DNA of 64,000 nucleotides from Pseudarthrobacter sp. fls2-241-R2A-127 (GTDB lineage: Bacteria > Actinomycetota > Actinomycetes > Actinomycetales > Micrococcaceae): NCBI RefSeq assembly GCF_030209355.1, contig NZ_JARVSF010000005.1, positions 62,001 through 126,000 of the forward strand, in the 5' to 3' direction. The notes beneath the pieces were generated by a model that was not told where the DNA came from, ran no database searches, and was given only the letters and a program-made list of their open reading frames with translations. The position numbers were made by a program, and so were the translations under genes. Shown piece by piece: positions 19,311-28,462 of the stretch (its first letter is position 1; each line of letters begins with the position of its first letter).

Positions 19311-19811
19311 ATGTACTGTCCGTTCTGCCGCAACCCCGACTCCCGCGTCGTGGACAGCCGGATGGCCGACGACGGCTCGGCCATCCGACGCCGGCGCCAG
19401 TGTCCCGATTGCGGCCGCCGGTTCACCACCGTTGAAACCACCAGCCTCTCCGTCATCAAGCGCTCAGGCGTGGGCGAGCCGTTCAGCCGCAGCAAGGTGA
19501 TCAACGGCGTCCGTAAAGCATGCCAAGGCCGGCCGGTCAGCGAAGACGACCTCGCAATGCTGGCCCAGGAAGTGGAAGAACAGATCCGCTCCTCCGGCGC
19601 CGCCGAAATCGATGCGCACGAGGTAGGACTGGTCATCCTCGGACCCCTCCAGAAGCTGGACGAAGTAGCGTACCTGCGCTTTGCAAGCGTCTACCAGGCG
19701 TTCGAGTCCCTTGAGGACTTCGAATCGGCTATCGCCCTGCTCCGCCGTGAGGCCAATGCAGGCGCCAAGGGCGCTGCCGGCCCGAAGAGCTCCGAGAAGA
19801 GCCCGCTCTAA
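19311..19811 (+). CDS. nrdR: Transcriptional repressor NrdR
   Basis: NrdR is a zinc-ribbon/ATP-cone repressor of ribonucleotide reductase genes that senses ATP/dATP. It has 166 aa. The zinc ribbon cysteines are C3, C6, C31 and C34, followed by R-R-F-T-T-V-E. The ATP-cone domain starts near residue 46 (V-I-K-R-S-G...F-S-R-S-K-V). M-Y-C-P-F-C is the invariant start, so the ATG at 19311 is secure. No nrd reductase gene is adjacent, yet box-like sites lie upstream. Confidence 0.97.
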   Translation: MYCPFCRNPDSRVVDSRMADDGSAIRRRRQCPDCGRRFTTVETTSLSVIKRSGVGEPFSRSKVINGVRKACQGRPVSEDDLAMLAQEVEEQIRSSGAAEIDAHEVGLVILGPLQKLDEVAYLRFASVYQAFESLEDFESAIALLRREANAGAKGAAGPKSSEKSPL

Positions 19812-19814
19812 GCT

Positions 19815-19854
19815 CCGGTGGCGGCAGCGGAGGGGAAGCCGCAGCCGCCACCGG
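19815..19854. terminator. Hairpin between convergent nrdR and ppgK
   Basis: Arms 19815-19830 and 19839-19854 pair over 16 positions with one mismatch, around an eight-base loop. It lies in the 51-base gap between the two stop codons. T-runs are short on both sides, so the efficiency as a terminator is uncertain. Confidence 0.55.
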
Positions 19855-19862
19855 CACCACCT

Positions 19863-20666
19863 TTACTTGGTGAGTTTGTGCTGCAGCGCGATTTCCAGCG
19901 CCGCGCCCACGATTCCGGCCTCGTTCCGCAGGACGGCCGGGACGATCGGGGTCCTGAGCTTGAGGTTGGGAAGGTACTCGTCCGCGCGCTTGGAGATTCC
20001 GCCGCCGACGATGAACAGCTCGGGAGAAAACAGGAACTCGACATGCGAGAAATAGCGCTGCAGCAGCACGCTGTACTCGTCCCATGACAGCCCGTCCCGT
20101 TCCCGGGCCACGGCGGACGCCTTCGATTCGGCATCAAAGCCATCGATTTCCAGGTGCCCCAGTTCCGCGTTCGGTACCAGTTTCCCGTCGAAAATGAAGG
20201 CGGAGCCGATTCCGGTGCCCAGGGTGATGACCAGGACGGTGCCTGCGACGCCCTCACCGGCACCGTACCGGGCTTCGGCCAGCCCGGCGGCGTCGGCGTC
20301 GTTAATGACCTCCACAGGGCGGCCCAGCCGCTCCGTGAGGAGGGCATCGATGTCCGTGTCCAGCCAGCTCTTGTCCACATTGGCCGCAGAGTGGACCACG
20401 CCGTGCTGGATGATGCCCGGGAAGGTCACGCCCACGGGGGAGCCGGCTTCCGGGGCCTCGGGGCGCGCTGAGAGTTCGGCGACCACGAGGGCCACTGCCT
20501 CGGCAACCGCTTCGGGGGTGGCGGGCTGCGGGGTAGGAACCCGAAACCGTTCACCGAGCAGCTTGCCCTTCTTCAGGTCGACAATGCCGCCCTTGATGCC
20601 CGTACCGCCGATGTCGATGCCGATCAGTGGTGCGTTCTTGTGCGACTTCTCGTCCTTCTTGGCCAA
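19863..20666 (-). CDS. ppgK: Polyphosphate glucokinase
   Basis: It phosphorylates glucose to glucose-6-phosphate using inorganic polyphosphate, and in many members ATP. It is an actinobacterial trait. The 267-aa ROK/actin-fold protein has the phosphate-1 loop [11 protein letters not shown] (about residues 16-26), [11 protein letters not shown] with the catalytic Asp, and [10 protein letters not shown]. The start is a TTG at 20664-20666 before A-K-K-D-E-K. A longer unrelated frame upstream is not credible. It lies downstream of map on the same strand. Confidence 0.94.
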   Translation of the reverse strand: MAKKDEKSHKNAPLIGIDIGGTGIKGGIVDLKKGKLLGERFRVPTPQPATPEAVAEAVALVVAELSARPEAPEAGSPVGVTFPGIIQHGVVHSAANVDKSWLDTDIDALLTERLGRPVEVINDADAAGLAEARYGAGEGVAGTVLVITLGTGIGSAFIFDGKLVPNAELGHLEIDGFDAESKASAVARERDGLSWDEYSVLLQRYFSHVEFLFSPELFIVGGGISKRADEYLPNLKLRTPIVPAVLRNEAGIVGAALEIALQHKLTK

Positions 20667-20700
20667 TGGGATTCCGTTCTAGGCTGGGGCGGGCAGGGAA

Positions 20701-20720
20701 GGGGCGCCCTGGGGCGCCCC
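20701..20720 (-). terminator. GC-rich hairpin between map and ppgK
   Basis: The nine-base arms GGGGCGCCC and GGGCGCCCC are separated by two bases. It is positioned between the map stop and the ppgK start on the reverse strand. There is no T-run, so it may attenuate read-through or be structural only. Confidence 0.35.
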
Positions 20721-20777
20721 CACAACAGGTGGTGGGCCTGCACCGGCAGCAGATGCCGTGTGCGGGCAGGGGACAGA

Positions 20778-21656
20778 CTACGGCAGGGTGAGGATTTCCG
20801 CACCGGTCTCGGTGACCAGCAGGGTGTGCTCGAACTGGGCGGTGCGCTTGTGGTCCCGGGTCACCACGGTCCAGTCGTCGCTCCACATGTCCCACTCCAC
20901 GGTGCCGAGGGTGAGCATCGGTTCGATCGTGAACACCATTCCGGTTTCGATCACGGTGTTGTAGGCGGGGGCGGCATCGTAGTGCGGGATGATCAGCCCG
21001 GTGTGGAACGCTTCGCCGACGCCGTGGCCGGTGAAGTCGCGCACCACGCCGTAGCCAAAACGCTTGGCGTAGGACTGGATGGCACGGCCGATCACGTTGA
21101 TTTCCCGCCCTGGTGCCACGGCCTTGATGGCCCGGTTGAGCGACTCTTGGGTGCGTTCGACGAGGAGCCGGGATTCCTCATCCACGTCGCCCACGAGGAA
21201 CGTGAAGTTCGTGTCGCCATGGACACCGTTGATGAAAGCCGTGATGTCGATGTTCAGGATGTCACCGTCCTGGACCACCGTGCTGTCCGGGATGCCATGG
21301 CAGATGACCTCGTTCAGGGACGAGCACAGGGACTTGGGAAATCCGCGGTATCCGAGCGTGGACGGGTACGCGTGGTGGTCCAGCAGGAATTCGTGACCCA
21401 CCCGGTCCAGCTCATCGGTGGTGACGCCGGGCTGGATGTGCTTGCCGACCTCCACGATGGCCTGGGCCGCGATGCGTCCGGCGATACGGATCTTTTCGAT
21501 CGTCTCGGCGGACTTGACCTCCGAACCGGTGAATTTGGCGGGGGCAGGCTTGCCGACGTACTCCGGACGGGGGATGGACGCCGGGACGGAACGCTGCGGG
21601 CCCACGGTACCCGGGGTGAGGGTGCCGGTGGGTGCAGTAGAGGCAAGGGAAGGCAT
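20778..21656 (-). CDS. map: Methionine aminopeptidase, type I
   Basis: It removes the initiator methionine from nascent proteins. It has 292 aa: an actinobacterial N-terminal extension of about 40 residues with a Pro-rich linker ([10 protein letters not shown]), then the pita-bread catalytic domain. The five metal ligands are visible in order: Asp in N-I-D-I-T, Asp in H-G-D-T-N-F, His in T-G-H-G-V-G, Glu in T-I-E-P-M and Glu in Q-F-E-H-T. The substrate-binding His is in I-C-H-G-I-P. It is divergent from the SPOR-like gene. Confidence 0.97.
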   Translation of the reverse strand: MPSLASTAPTGTLTPGTVGPQRSVPASIPRPEYVGKPAPAKFTGSEVKSAETIEKIRIAGRIAAQAIVEVGKHIQPGVTTDELDRVGHEFLLDHHAYPSTLGYRGFPKSLCSSLNEVICHGIPDSTVVQDGDILNIDITAFINGVHGDTNFTFLVGDVDEESRLLVERTQESLNRAIKAVAPGREINVIGRAIQSYAKRFGYGVVRDFTGHGVGEAFHTGLIIPHYDAAPAYNTVIETGMVFTIEPMLTLGTVEWDMWSDDWTVVTRDHKRTAQFEHTLLVTETGAEILTLP

Positions 21657-21778
21657 AGATTGATCATATAAGGCACCGCAGAACGCCTAACAACCGACAA
21701 GCGGCGGAGGACGCACGTAAGTGTTTGTGTTACGTGGATCACCCCGCGGCTTCCCTGTCGCCGGAACGAGGAGCAACG

Positions 21779-21943
21779 ATGACTGAGTACTGGTTCAACA
21801 TCAACACCCACGAAGTGGAAGAAGACCGGCTCTCGGACTGGAGCCAGCTCATTGGGCCCTACAAGACCCGTGAAGAAGCCGAACACGCCATCGAGAAAGT
21901 CAAGGCGCGCAACGAGGCCTGGGAAAAGGGCGACGACGACTGA
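21779..21943 (+). CDS. Small SPOR-like protein
   Basis: This 54-aa acidic protein starts M-T-E-Y-W-F-N-I-N-T-H-E-V-E-E-D. It has no signal peptide or membrane segment. The Y-W-F-N start and the K-T-R-E-E-A-E-H-A-I-E-K-V-K stretch resemble a minimal SPOR-type repeat, as seen in short actinobacterial proteins placed next to map. GAGGAGC lies 7-13 bases before the ATG and fixes the start. The role is unknown; SPOR domains bind denuded peptidoglycan, but this one would be cytoplasmic. Confidence 0.8.
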   Translation: MTEYWFNINTHEVEEDRLSDWSQLIGPYKTREEAEHAIEKVKARNEAWEKGDDD

Positions 21944-22118
21944 ACAGTTTGGCGTCAGGGCGCAAGGCCGTTTTGACGGCATTCCTCCGCGGACTGCCTC
22001 GGCCGCTGGCGGCCTCACCTTGACGTCCGCTTCCGGAGTACCGTCCTGACGCCGCGGGTCATCCATGCATATCCGTCAGTCGCCGGTTCCGTGGTGCCGT
22101 CCGGCCGAAGGTGAAAGT

Positions 22119-23009
22119 TTAGAAGGAATGCTCCGGGCCGGGGAACTGGCCTGTCCGGACGTCGTCGCCGTAGGCGGTGGCCGCCTCCAGCAAGGTTGTG
22201 CGCAGGTCCGCGTACTGCTTGACGAACTTCGCCATCCGGCCGCCCCGCAGGCCCGCCATGTCCTGCCAGACAAGGACCTGGCCCGTGGTCGCGTTTCCCG
22301 CCCCAATGCCGATGGTGGGGACGTCCACAGCGGCGTCCACGGCGGCCGCGGTGTCGGCCGGGACCATTTCCATGAGCACGCAGAACGCGCCTGCGTCGGC
22401 GAGGGCGCGGGCGTCGTCGATCAGCCGCTGTGCGTCGTCGCCCCGGCCCTGCACCCGGTATCCGCCCAGTGCGTGCTCGCTCTGCGGGGTGAAGCCGATG
22501 TGGGCCATCACCGGGATGCCTGCTTGCACCATTGCGCGCACCGTTGGGGCATAATACGCGCTGCCCTCGATTTTCACCGCATGCGCCAGGCCTTCCTTCA
22601 GGAAGCGGACGCCGGTGGCGACGGCCTGTTCGGCGCTGACCTCGTAGCTGCCGAAAGGCAGGTCCGCGACCACCATGGCGCGTTCCGCGGACCTGGCGAC
22701 GGCGCGGCACAGCGGCAACAGTTCGTCCACGGTGACGGGAAGGCTGGTTTCATTGCCGAACACGTTGTTCGAGGCCGAATCACCAACCAGCAGCAATTCG
22801 ATGCCCGCAGCGTCAAAGATCTCAGCTGTGTACTGCTCGTAGGCGGTGAGCATGGCGAACCTGGTGCCGTCGCGCTTGGCCTGCTGCAGGTGGTGGATCC
22901 GGACCTTGGCTGGTTTCCGCCCGGCCGCTGCATCCTGACCGGGTCCGCTGCCGTAGGGGGCGGGTACTTCGGCGGACGCGCTGGAGTCGGAGCTGTTGCT
23001 GGTGGCCAT
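22119..23009 (-). CDS. panB: 3-methyl-2-oxobutanoate hydroxymethyltransferase
   Basis: This is the first committed step of pantothenate (CoA) synthesis: 2-oxoisovalerate plus methylene-tetrahydrofolate gives ketopantoate. It has 296 aa. After a Ser/Ala-rich N-terminal ~30 residues comes the TIM-barrel with [22 protein letters not shown] and [17 protein letters not shown] and I-G-I-G-A-G follow, with family metal and catalytic residues among them. The order panB next to glnA2 and glnE matches other actinobacteria. No panC or panD is in the window. Confidence 0.96.
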   Translation of the reverse strand: MATSNSSDSSASAEVPAPYGSGPGQDAAAGRKPAKVRIHHLQQAKRDGTRFAMLTAYEQYTAEIFDAAGIELLLVGDSASNNVFGNETSLPVTVDELLPLCRAVARSAERAMVVADLPFGSYEVSAEQAVATGVRFLKEGLAHAVKIEGSAYYAPTVRAMVQAGIPVMAHIGFTPQSEHALGGYRVQGRGDDAQRLIDDARALADAGAFCVLMEMVPADTAAAVDAAVDVPTIGIGAGNATTGQVLVWQDMAGLRGGRMAKFVKQYADLRTTLLEAATAYGDDVRTGQFPGPEHSF

Positions 23010-23183
23010 GGGATGAGCGTAGTGCGGGACCTGCCGTGCTTTCTACCGCAGCCGGTTCGGGCAAAGGTGATTAGCGTCATAGCGGACGGGCCGGAACGTC
23101 GTGGACGCACCACGGTGGACCGCGCCAGGACGCCCTCCGGGCGGCTCCGCAGGTTAATGCTGTGTTACGCACGGCGCAGGCTC

Positions 23184-23204
23184 AAGCATCGGCGCCGAAT
23201 GCTT
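23184..23204. promoter_or_regulatory. Inverted repeat in the panB-glnA2 divergent gap
   Basis: Arms AAGCAT (23184-23189) and ATGCTT (23199-23204) flank a nine-base centre that includes CGGCGCCG. TAGTACAGT, a possible -10 region for glnA2, follows directly (TACAGT 23207-23212). The placement suits a regulator site, but no known consensus is matched. Confidence 0.35.
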
Positions 23205-23286
23205 AGTACAGTGTTGGTGAACTGCTGCCGGCTTCCCCCTACCCGCGGGCCCCGGAGCATGGACGTTGACCGGAGAAGAGGCCATC

Positions 23287-24627
23287 ATGGACCGCCAGCA
23301 AGAGTTTGTCCTGCGCACAATCGAAGAGCGCGACGTACGTTTCGTGCGCCTGTGGTTCACCGACGTCGTGGGATCGCTGAAGTCCGTGGCCTTGGCGCCT
23401 GCCGAAGTCGAGGGTGCCTTCGAAGAAGGGCTTGGCTTTGACGGCTCGGCCATCGAAGGCCTGGCCCGGGTCTTCGAATCCGACATGCTGGCCCAGCCCG
23501 ATCCGTCCACGTTCCAAATCCTGCCCTGGCGCGGCGAGACGGAACAGACCTCACGCATGTTCTGCGACATCCTCACCCCCGACGGCGAGCCGTCCGCAGC
23601 GGACCCCCGCAACGTCCTGAAGCGCACGCTGGCCAAGGCCGCGGACATGGGCTTCACGTGCTACACCCACCCGGAAATCGAGTTCTACCTGCTGAAGTCC
23701 CAGGAACCGGGCCCAAACGGATCGCCGGTGCCGGTTGACGAGGGCGGCTACTTCGACCACGTCCCGGGCGGCGTGGCCCAGGACTTCCGCCGCACGGCGG
23801 TAACCATGCTGGAATCGGTGGGCATCTCCGTGGAGTTCAGCCACCACGAGGCCGGACCCGGACAGAACGAGATCGACCTCCGCTACGCCGACGCCCTGCA
23901 GACCGCGGACAACATCATGACGTTCCGAACCGTCATCAAAGAAGTGGCGTTGCAGCAGGGCACGTACGCCACCTTCATGCCCAAGCCGTTCACCGACCAC
24001 CCCGGTTCCGGCATGCACACGCACTTCTCCCTGTTCGAGGGCGACAGCAACGCGTTCTTCGAAGCCGGCGCCGAGTTCCAGCTGTCCAAGACGGCCCGGC
24101 AGTTTATTGCCGGCATCCTCAAGCACGCCCCGGAGTTCACCGCCGTCACCAACCAGTTCGTCAACTCCTACAAGCGACTCTGGGGTGGCGGCGAGGCTCC
24201 GAGCTACCTGAGCTGGGGGCACAACAATCGTTCCGCCCTGGTCCGGGTGCCGCTGTACAAGCCGGGCAAAGGCCAGTCTGCCCGGATCGAATACCGGGGG
24301 ATCGACTCGGCCGCCAACCCCTACCTGGCCTACGCTGTCCTGCTCGGTGCGGGCTTGAAGGGCATAGAGGAAGGCTACGACCTGCCGGCCGCCGCCGAGG
24401 ACGACGTCTGGTCGCTGAGCTCGGCTGAACGCCGTGCCATGGGCCACGATCCGCTCCCGGCCAGCCTGCACGACGCCATTCGTTCGATGGAAGACTCCGA
24501 ACTGATGCCGCAGATCCTGGGCGAACAGGTCTACGAGCACTTCCTGCGCAACAAGCGGGCAGAGTGGCAGGACTACCGCCTGCAGGTGACGCCCTACGAA
24601 CTGCAGCGCAACCTCGGCATCCTCTAG
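23287..24627 (+). CDS. glnA2: Type I glutamine synthetase GlnA2
   Basis: It makes glutamine from glutamate and ammonia. The 446-aa protein from the ATG at 23287 (M-D-R-Q-Q-E-F-V) is the shorter GSI form. Active-site stretches are G-F-D-G-S-A-I-E-G, E-F-S-H-H-E-A-G-P-G-Q-N-E-I, K-P-F-T-D-H-P-G-S-G-M-H-T-H and N-R-S-A-L-V-R. The tyrosine that GlnE adenylylates in enteric-type GSI is replaced by Trp375 in D-V-W-S-L-S. This paralog should therefore not be under GlnE control. The stop codon touches the glnE start with no gap. Confidence 0.95.
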   Translation: MDRQQEFVLRTIEERDVRFVRLWFTDVVGSLKSVALAPAEVEGAFEEGLGFDGSAIEGLARVFESDMLAQPDPSTFQILPWRGETEQTSRMFCDILTPDGEPSAADPRNVLKRTLAKAADMGFTCYTHPEIEFYLLKSQEPGPNGSPVPVDEGGYFDHVPGGVAQDFRRTAVTMLESVGISVEFSHHEAGPGQNEIDLRYADALQTADNIMTFRTVIKEVALQQGTYATFMPKPFTDHPGSGMHTHFSLFEGDSNAFFEAGAEFQLSKTARQFIAGILKHAPEFTAVTNQFVNSYKRLWGGGEAPSYLSWGHNNRSALVRVPLYKPGKGQSARIEYRGIDSAANPYLAYAVLLGAGLKGIEEGYDLPAAAEDDVWSLSSAERRAMGHDPLPASLHDAIRSMEDSELMPQILGEQVYEHFLRNKRAEWQDYRLQVTPYELQRNLGIL

Positions 24628-27600
24628 GTGCCCGGAGTGAGCCTGGCACGCCGGCTCATTTCGGCCGGATTCAGCGACCTGGAGAAGAGCGAACGGTTCC
24701 TGGCCGCGCGCGAGCTCGAGGGGCTCGACCAGGACAGGCTCTTCGCCGGGCTGCAGCTTGCGGCCAGCCCGGATACAGCCCTCCAGTCCTTGGTCCGGCT
24801 GATCGAAAAGCACCCGCAGCTCCGGGACCTGGCAGCCGCCGACCCGGAGTCCAGCGAACCGCTGTACCGGGTCCTGGGCGCCTCCGAGGCGCTGGGGGAG
24901 TTCCTGATCAGGCACCCCGAGCACCTGGACGCTTTCTGGGTCCGGGCCAGTCCCGAACCGCTGCCCGCCGAGCCTGAACAACTGCGGGCCGCGCTCCTGC
25001 AATCAGTCGGAGCCGACCCGCGCGCCGCCCGTCCCGTCGCCGCCGTGACCGGCGTCGACGCCTATGCCGCCTTGCGCACGGCGTACCGGCGCGGGCTGGT
25101 GGACCTCGCCGTCAAGGACCTCTGCGCCGCAGATCCGCTGGACTTCCTGCCGTCGGTGGGCCGTGAACTGGCAGACCTGGCCGCAGCCGCGATCGAAGCC
25201 GCCGTCGCAGTGTCCCGCGCCGAGGCAGCCGGCCAGTTCGGCGTTGCCGACGTCGCCGACGTCGGCCTCGCCGTCATCGGCATGGGCAAATGCGGAGCCC
25301 GCGAGCTGAACTACATTTCCGACGTCGACGTCATCTACGTGGTGGACGCCGGCAGCCTGGATGACGCGCACGCCAACACCATCGGTACCGCCCTGGCCAG
25401 CGGCATTTCGAGGGCCATCTCGTCGGTGGCCCGGGAGCCCGGGCTGTGGGAGGTGGATGCGAACCTGCGTCCGGAAGGAAAGTCCGGTCCGCTGGTCCGC
25501 ACCCTCGCCTCGCACGAAACGTACTACGCCAGATGGGCTGAAAGCTGGGAATTCCAGGCACTGCTGAAGGCGCGGGCCATGGCCGGTGATGCCGCGCTGG
25601 GCCGGAAGTACGAGGAAGCCGTGGCGCCGTTGATCTGGAATTCGGCGGGGCGCGAAGGCTTCGTTGAGTCCGTCCAGGCCATGCGGCGGAGGGTGACCGA
25701 GCACATTCCGCCCGCGGAGGAGCAACGGCAGATCAAGCTGGGGCGCGGCGGCCTGCGGGACGTCGAGTTCACCGTCCAGCTGCTTCAACTGGTGCACGGC
25801 AAGGCTGATGAGACATTACGACGCCGGGACACCACCTCAGCGATCGCCGCGCTGTCCGCGGGGGGCTACATCGGGCGGTCTGACGCCGCCGCGTTCGACA
25901 ATGCCTACCGGTACCTTCGCCTGCTGGAACACCGGATCCAGCTGTTCCAGTTGCGCCGCACCCATCTCATGCCGGTGGCGGAACCGGCCCTGCGGTCCTT
26001 GGCCAAGGCCGTGCTGGGACCGTTCTCCAACGAGCGGCCCGGACCCGATGCGCTGCTGTCCGCGTGGCAGCGGACCAAACGCTCGGTCCGGGAACTGCAC
26101 GAGCGCATCTTCTACCGGCCGCTGCTGAACACCGCGGCCAAGCTCAGCACCGAAGATGCAAAGCTGACGCCGGAAGCCGCCCAGGGGCGGCTCGCCGCCC
26201 TCGGCTACCGGGACCCGCAGGGGGCGATGCGCCACATCGAGGCTTTGACGGCCGGTGTCAGCCGCCGCGCGGCGCTCCAGCGGCAGTTGCTGCCCATCCT
26301 GCTGGACTGGCTGGCGGAGGGGGTGGACCCCGATGCCGGTCTGCTCGCCTTCCGGCGCGTCAGCGAGGCGCTGGGCACCACGCACTGGTACCTGGGCATG
26401 CTGCGGGACTCCAACGCTGCCGCTGAGCGCCTGTGCCACATGCTGTCCAACTCCCGGCTGATCGCCGACCTGCTGGAAGTGTCGCCGGAGTCCGTGGCAT
26501 GGCTGGGGCAGGACAAGGACCTCGTTCCGGTGGGCTTTGAAGCCCAATGGCAGGAGATCACCGCCAAGATGTCCCGGCACGCGGACCCGGAGAGTGCCAT
26601 GCGCCTGATCCGGCTGATCCGGCGCCGGGAGATCCTGCGCATTGCCATCGCCGATTCGGCCGGCCTGCTGGACCAGGACCAGGTGGGCAGTGCCCTGGCG
26701 GACACAGACCGCGCCGCCGTCCTGGGCGCGCTCAGGGTGGCGGAGGGAATAGTGTCGGCCGGCGGCCCGCTCAAGACCACCGTCCTAGTGGTGGCCATGG
26801 GCCGTCAGGGCGGCCGGGAGATCGGCTATGGCTCCGACGCCGACGTCATGTACGTGCACCGGGCCCTCCCCGGCTTCACGGAGGCCGAGGCCCAGGAGCA
26901 GGCCACCCGCCTCGTGGCAAAGATCTCCAGCCTGCTCACCCAGCCGCTGAAACCGGCCATCATGGCCGAACGCGTGCTCCAGATGGATGCCGACCTCCGG
27001 CCGGAGGGCAAAAACGGGGCCATGGTGCGTTCCCTGGACTCCTTCGCGGAGTACTACCGCCGGTGGTCCCTGATTTGGGAGGCGCAGGCACTCCTGCGGG
27101 CACGCCCGATGGCCGGAGACGATACCCTCGCTGCCGATTTCCTTGAGCTGATCGATCCCATCCGGTACCCGGCCTCGGTATCCGACCAGGACCTGCGCGA
27201 GATCCGGCGCATCAAGGCCAGGGTGGAATCGGAGCGGCTGCCGCGCGGTGCCGACCCCGCACGCCACCTGAAGCTGGGCCGAGGGGGCCTGAGCGACGTC
27301 GAGTGGCTGGTGCAGCTGCTGCAGCTCCAGCACGCCGGCAGGAATCCGGAACTGCGGACCACGTCAACGCTGGAGGCCCTGTCCGCCGCGGCGGACCTTG
27401 GGTTGCTTGACGACGCCGACGCGCGGCTCCTGGCCGAAGCCTGGCGGCTGGCAAGCCGGATCCGGTCCGCCAACGTCATCTGGAGCGGCAAGGCCTCGGA
27501 CCTCTTGCCGTCCTCCCGCCGGGACCTGGAAGCCGTGGCGCGCTGGTGCGGCTACGAGCCGGGCCGCGCCGCAGCGCTGGAGGAGGACTACCTGAGGGTG

Positions 27601-27648
27601 AGCCGGCGGGCCCGGGCGGTCTTTGAACGCGTCTTCTATGGCCAGTGA
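24628..27648 (+). CDS. glnE: Bifunctional glutamine synthetase adenylyltransferase/adenylyl-removing enzyme GlnE
   Basis: GlnE switches glutamine synthetase off and on by adenylylation and de-adenylylation. It has 1006 aa with the duplicated architecture. The first nucleotidyltransferase domain has M-G-K-C-G-A-R-E-L-N-Y-I-S-D-V-D at residues 219-234. The second has G-R-Q-G-G-R-E-I-G-Y-G-S-D-A-D at 725-739. Each is followed by a helical GlnD-UTase-like domain. The GTG at 24628 directly abuts the glnA2 stop; a second GTG three codons later is possible. Its likely target, GlnA1, is encoded 0.8 kb downstream on the other strand. Confidence 0.97.
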   Translation: MPGVSLARRLISAGFSDLEKSERFLAARELEGLDQDRLFAGLQLAASPDTALQSLVRLIEKHPQLRDLAAADPESSEPLYRVLGASEALGEFLIRHPEHLDAFWVRASPEPLPAEPEQLRAALLQSVGADPRAARPVAAVTGVDAYAALRTAYRRGLVDLAVKDLCAADPLDFLPSVGRELADLAAAAIEAAVAVSRAEAAGQFGVADVADVGLAVIGMGKCGARELNYISDVDVIYVVDAGSLDDAHANTIGTALASGISRAISSVAREPGLWEVDANLRPEGKSGPLVRTLASHETYYARWAESWEFQALLKARAMAGDAALGRKYEEAVAPLIWNSAGREGFVESVQAMRRRVTEHIPPAEEQRQIKLGRGGLRDVEFTVQLLQLVHGKADETLRRRDTTSAIAALSAGGYIGRSDAAAFDNAYRYLRLLEHRIQLFQLRRTHLMPVAEPALRSLAKAVLGPFSNERPGPDALLSAWQRTKRSVRELHERIFYRPLLNTAAKLSTEDAKLTPEAAQGRLAALGYRDPQGAMRHIEALTAGVSRRAALQRQLLPILLDWLAEGVDPDAGLLAFRRVSEALGTTHWYLGMLRDSNAAAERLCHMLSNSRLIADLLEVSPESVAWLGQDKDLVPVGFEAQWQEITAKMSRHADPESAMRLIRLIRRREILRIAIADSAGLLDQDQVGSALADTDRAAVLGALRVAEGIVSAGGPLKTTVLVVAMGRQGGREIGYGSDADVMYVHRALPGFTEAEAQEQATRLVAKISSLLTQPLKPAIMAERVLQMDADLRPEGKNGAMVRSLDSFAEYYRRWSLIWEAQALLRARPMAGDDTLAADFLELIDPIRYPASVSDQDLREIRRIKARVESERLPRGADPARHLKLGRGGLSDVEWLVQLLQLQHAGRNPELRTTSTLEALSAAADLGLLDDADARLLAEAWRLASRIRSANVIWSGKASDLLPSSRRDLEAVARWCGYEPGRAAALEEDYLRVSRRARAVFERVFYGQ

Positions 27649-28183
27649 GGCCCCGGGATGGGTCTGGCTCATCCCGCTGGGCGAGCTCGACCCGGACGCC
27701 CGTGCCATCCAGCTCGGCGCCGTCGCCGGCCTGGAGTTGCAGCCAGGCCAGGAGCGCTTCGTCGGCGACCCCTTGCGGATGGCGCTGGCAGGGCTGGAAG
27801 AGGAATCCAGGCACCCGTACGTGGTGGAAGCCTTCGGGGCAGCTGTCGGGGTGCTGACGCTCCAGCTGGGCGCTGCAGGGCTGGCCGGCTGGCCCGACGA
27901 TCATTCAGCCTGGCTGCTCCGTGGGTTCCTCATCGACCGCAGGCACCAAGGCAAGGGGCTTGGGACCCTCGCCGCGGTTGCCGCTGTCGACGCCGCCCGG
28001 CGGCTCACGGCTCGGCACAGAAGCGGCGAGGCCGGCGTCGTCCTGTCCGTCAACGAGGCAAACCTGGCCGGCCTGGCTGCCTACCGGCGCGCCGGTTTCA
28101 CCGATGCCGGACAATACCTGGGTGGATCCGCCGGGCCGCAACGGACAATGTTCCACCGTTTTGGCGGCGTGGCGCAGCCGTAA
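27638..28183 (+). CDS. GNAT-family N-acetyltransferase
   Basis: This 181-aa acyl-CoA-dependent acetyltransferase has the GNAT core. The acetyl-CoA loop is R-R-H-Q-G-K-G-L-G-T-L (about residues 101-111), matching R/Q-x-x-G-x-G/A. N-E-A-N-L-A-G-L-A-A-Y-R-R-A-G-F follows as motif B. The ATG at 27638 overlaps the end of glnE by 11 bases, so it belongs to the glnA2-glnE transcript. The substrate is not predictable. The weakly similar N-terminal third may set specificity. Confidence 0.85.
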   Translation: MASEAPGWVWLIPLGELDPDARAIQLGAVAGLELQPGQERFVGDPLRMALAGLEEESRHPYVVEAFGAAVGVLTLQLGAAGLAGWPDDHSAWLLRGFLIDRRHQGKGLGTLAAVAAVDAARRLTARHRSGEAGVVLSVNEANLAGLAAYRRAGFTDAGQYLGGSAGPQRTMFHRFGGVAQP

Positions 28184-28391
28184 CGCGCCGGACCGGCATT
28201 GCGTTCAGCAAGCGTTTGCCCGATCATGTGGATTGGCGGTGTTCTTCAACCTTGTTGGGGGGAAGGCTGTACTGAGTCTTCGTCTCGGGGGGCATTCGTC
28301 AGGGGGTCCGGCTCCCGGTCTCAGCACGTCTGGAGGCGGGCCCCCACCTTTCCGTTCTTCCTTGCCTGTGGGCCCATGGCCCCGGAACGCA
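28184..28391. other. G/C-run intergenic segment downstream of glnA1
   Basis: No gene is seen here. The stretch carries two runs of six G (28257-28262, 28287-28292) and one of five G (28302-28306), then five C (28341-28345). On the reverse strand the first run becomes six C in the loop of a small hairpin (arms 28263-28268 and 28248-28253, one G-U pair). C-rich loops recall the actinobacterial 6C RNA type, but the second hairpin is not convincing. A small RNA is possible, not shown. Confidence 0.25.
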
Positions 28392-28427
28392 AAAGGCGGC
28401 CACCGGATGGTTCCGGTGGCCGCCTTT
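28392..28427 (-). terminator. Rho-independent terminator of glnA1
   Basis: A perfect 16-bp stem (arms 28392-28407 and 28412-28427) has a four-base loop and ends in TTTT on the reverse strand. It is 35 bases past the glnA1 stop. The forward side also has a short T-run, so it could act for the glnE transcript as well. Confidence 0.88.
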
Positions 28428-28462
28428 CGTTACGTCAGCGGGCCTGGCAGGCAGGCTGCAGG

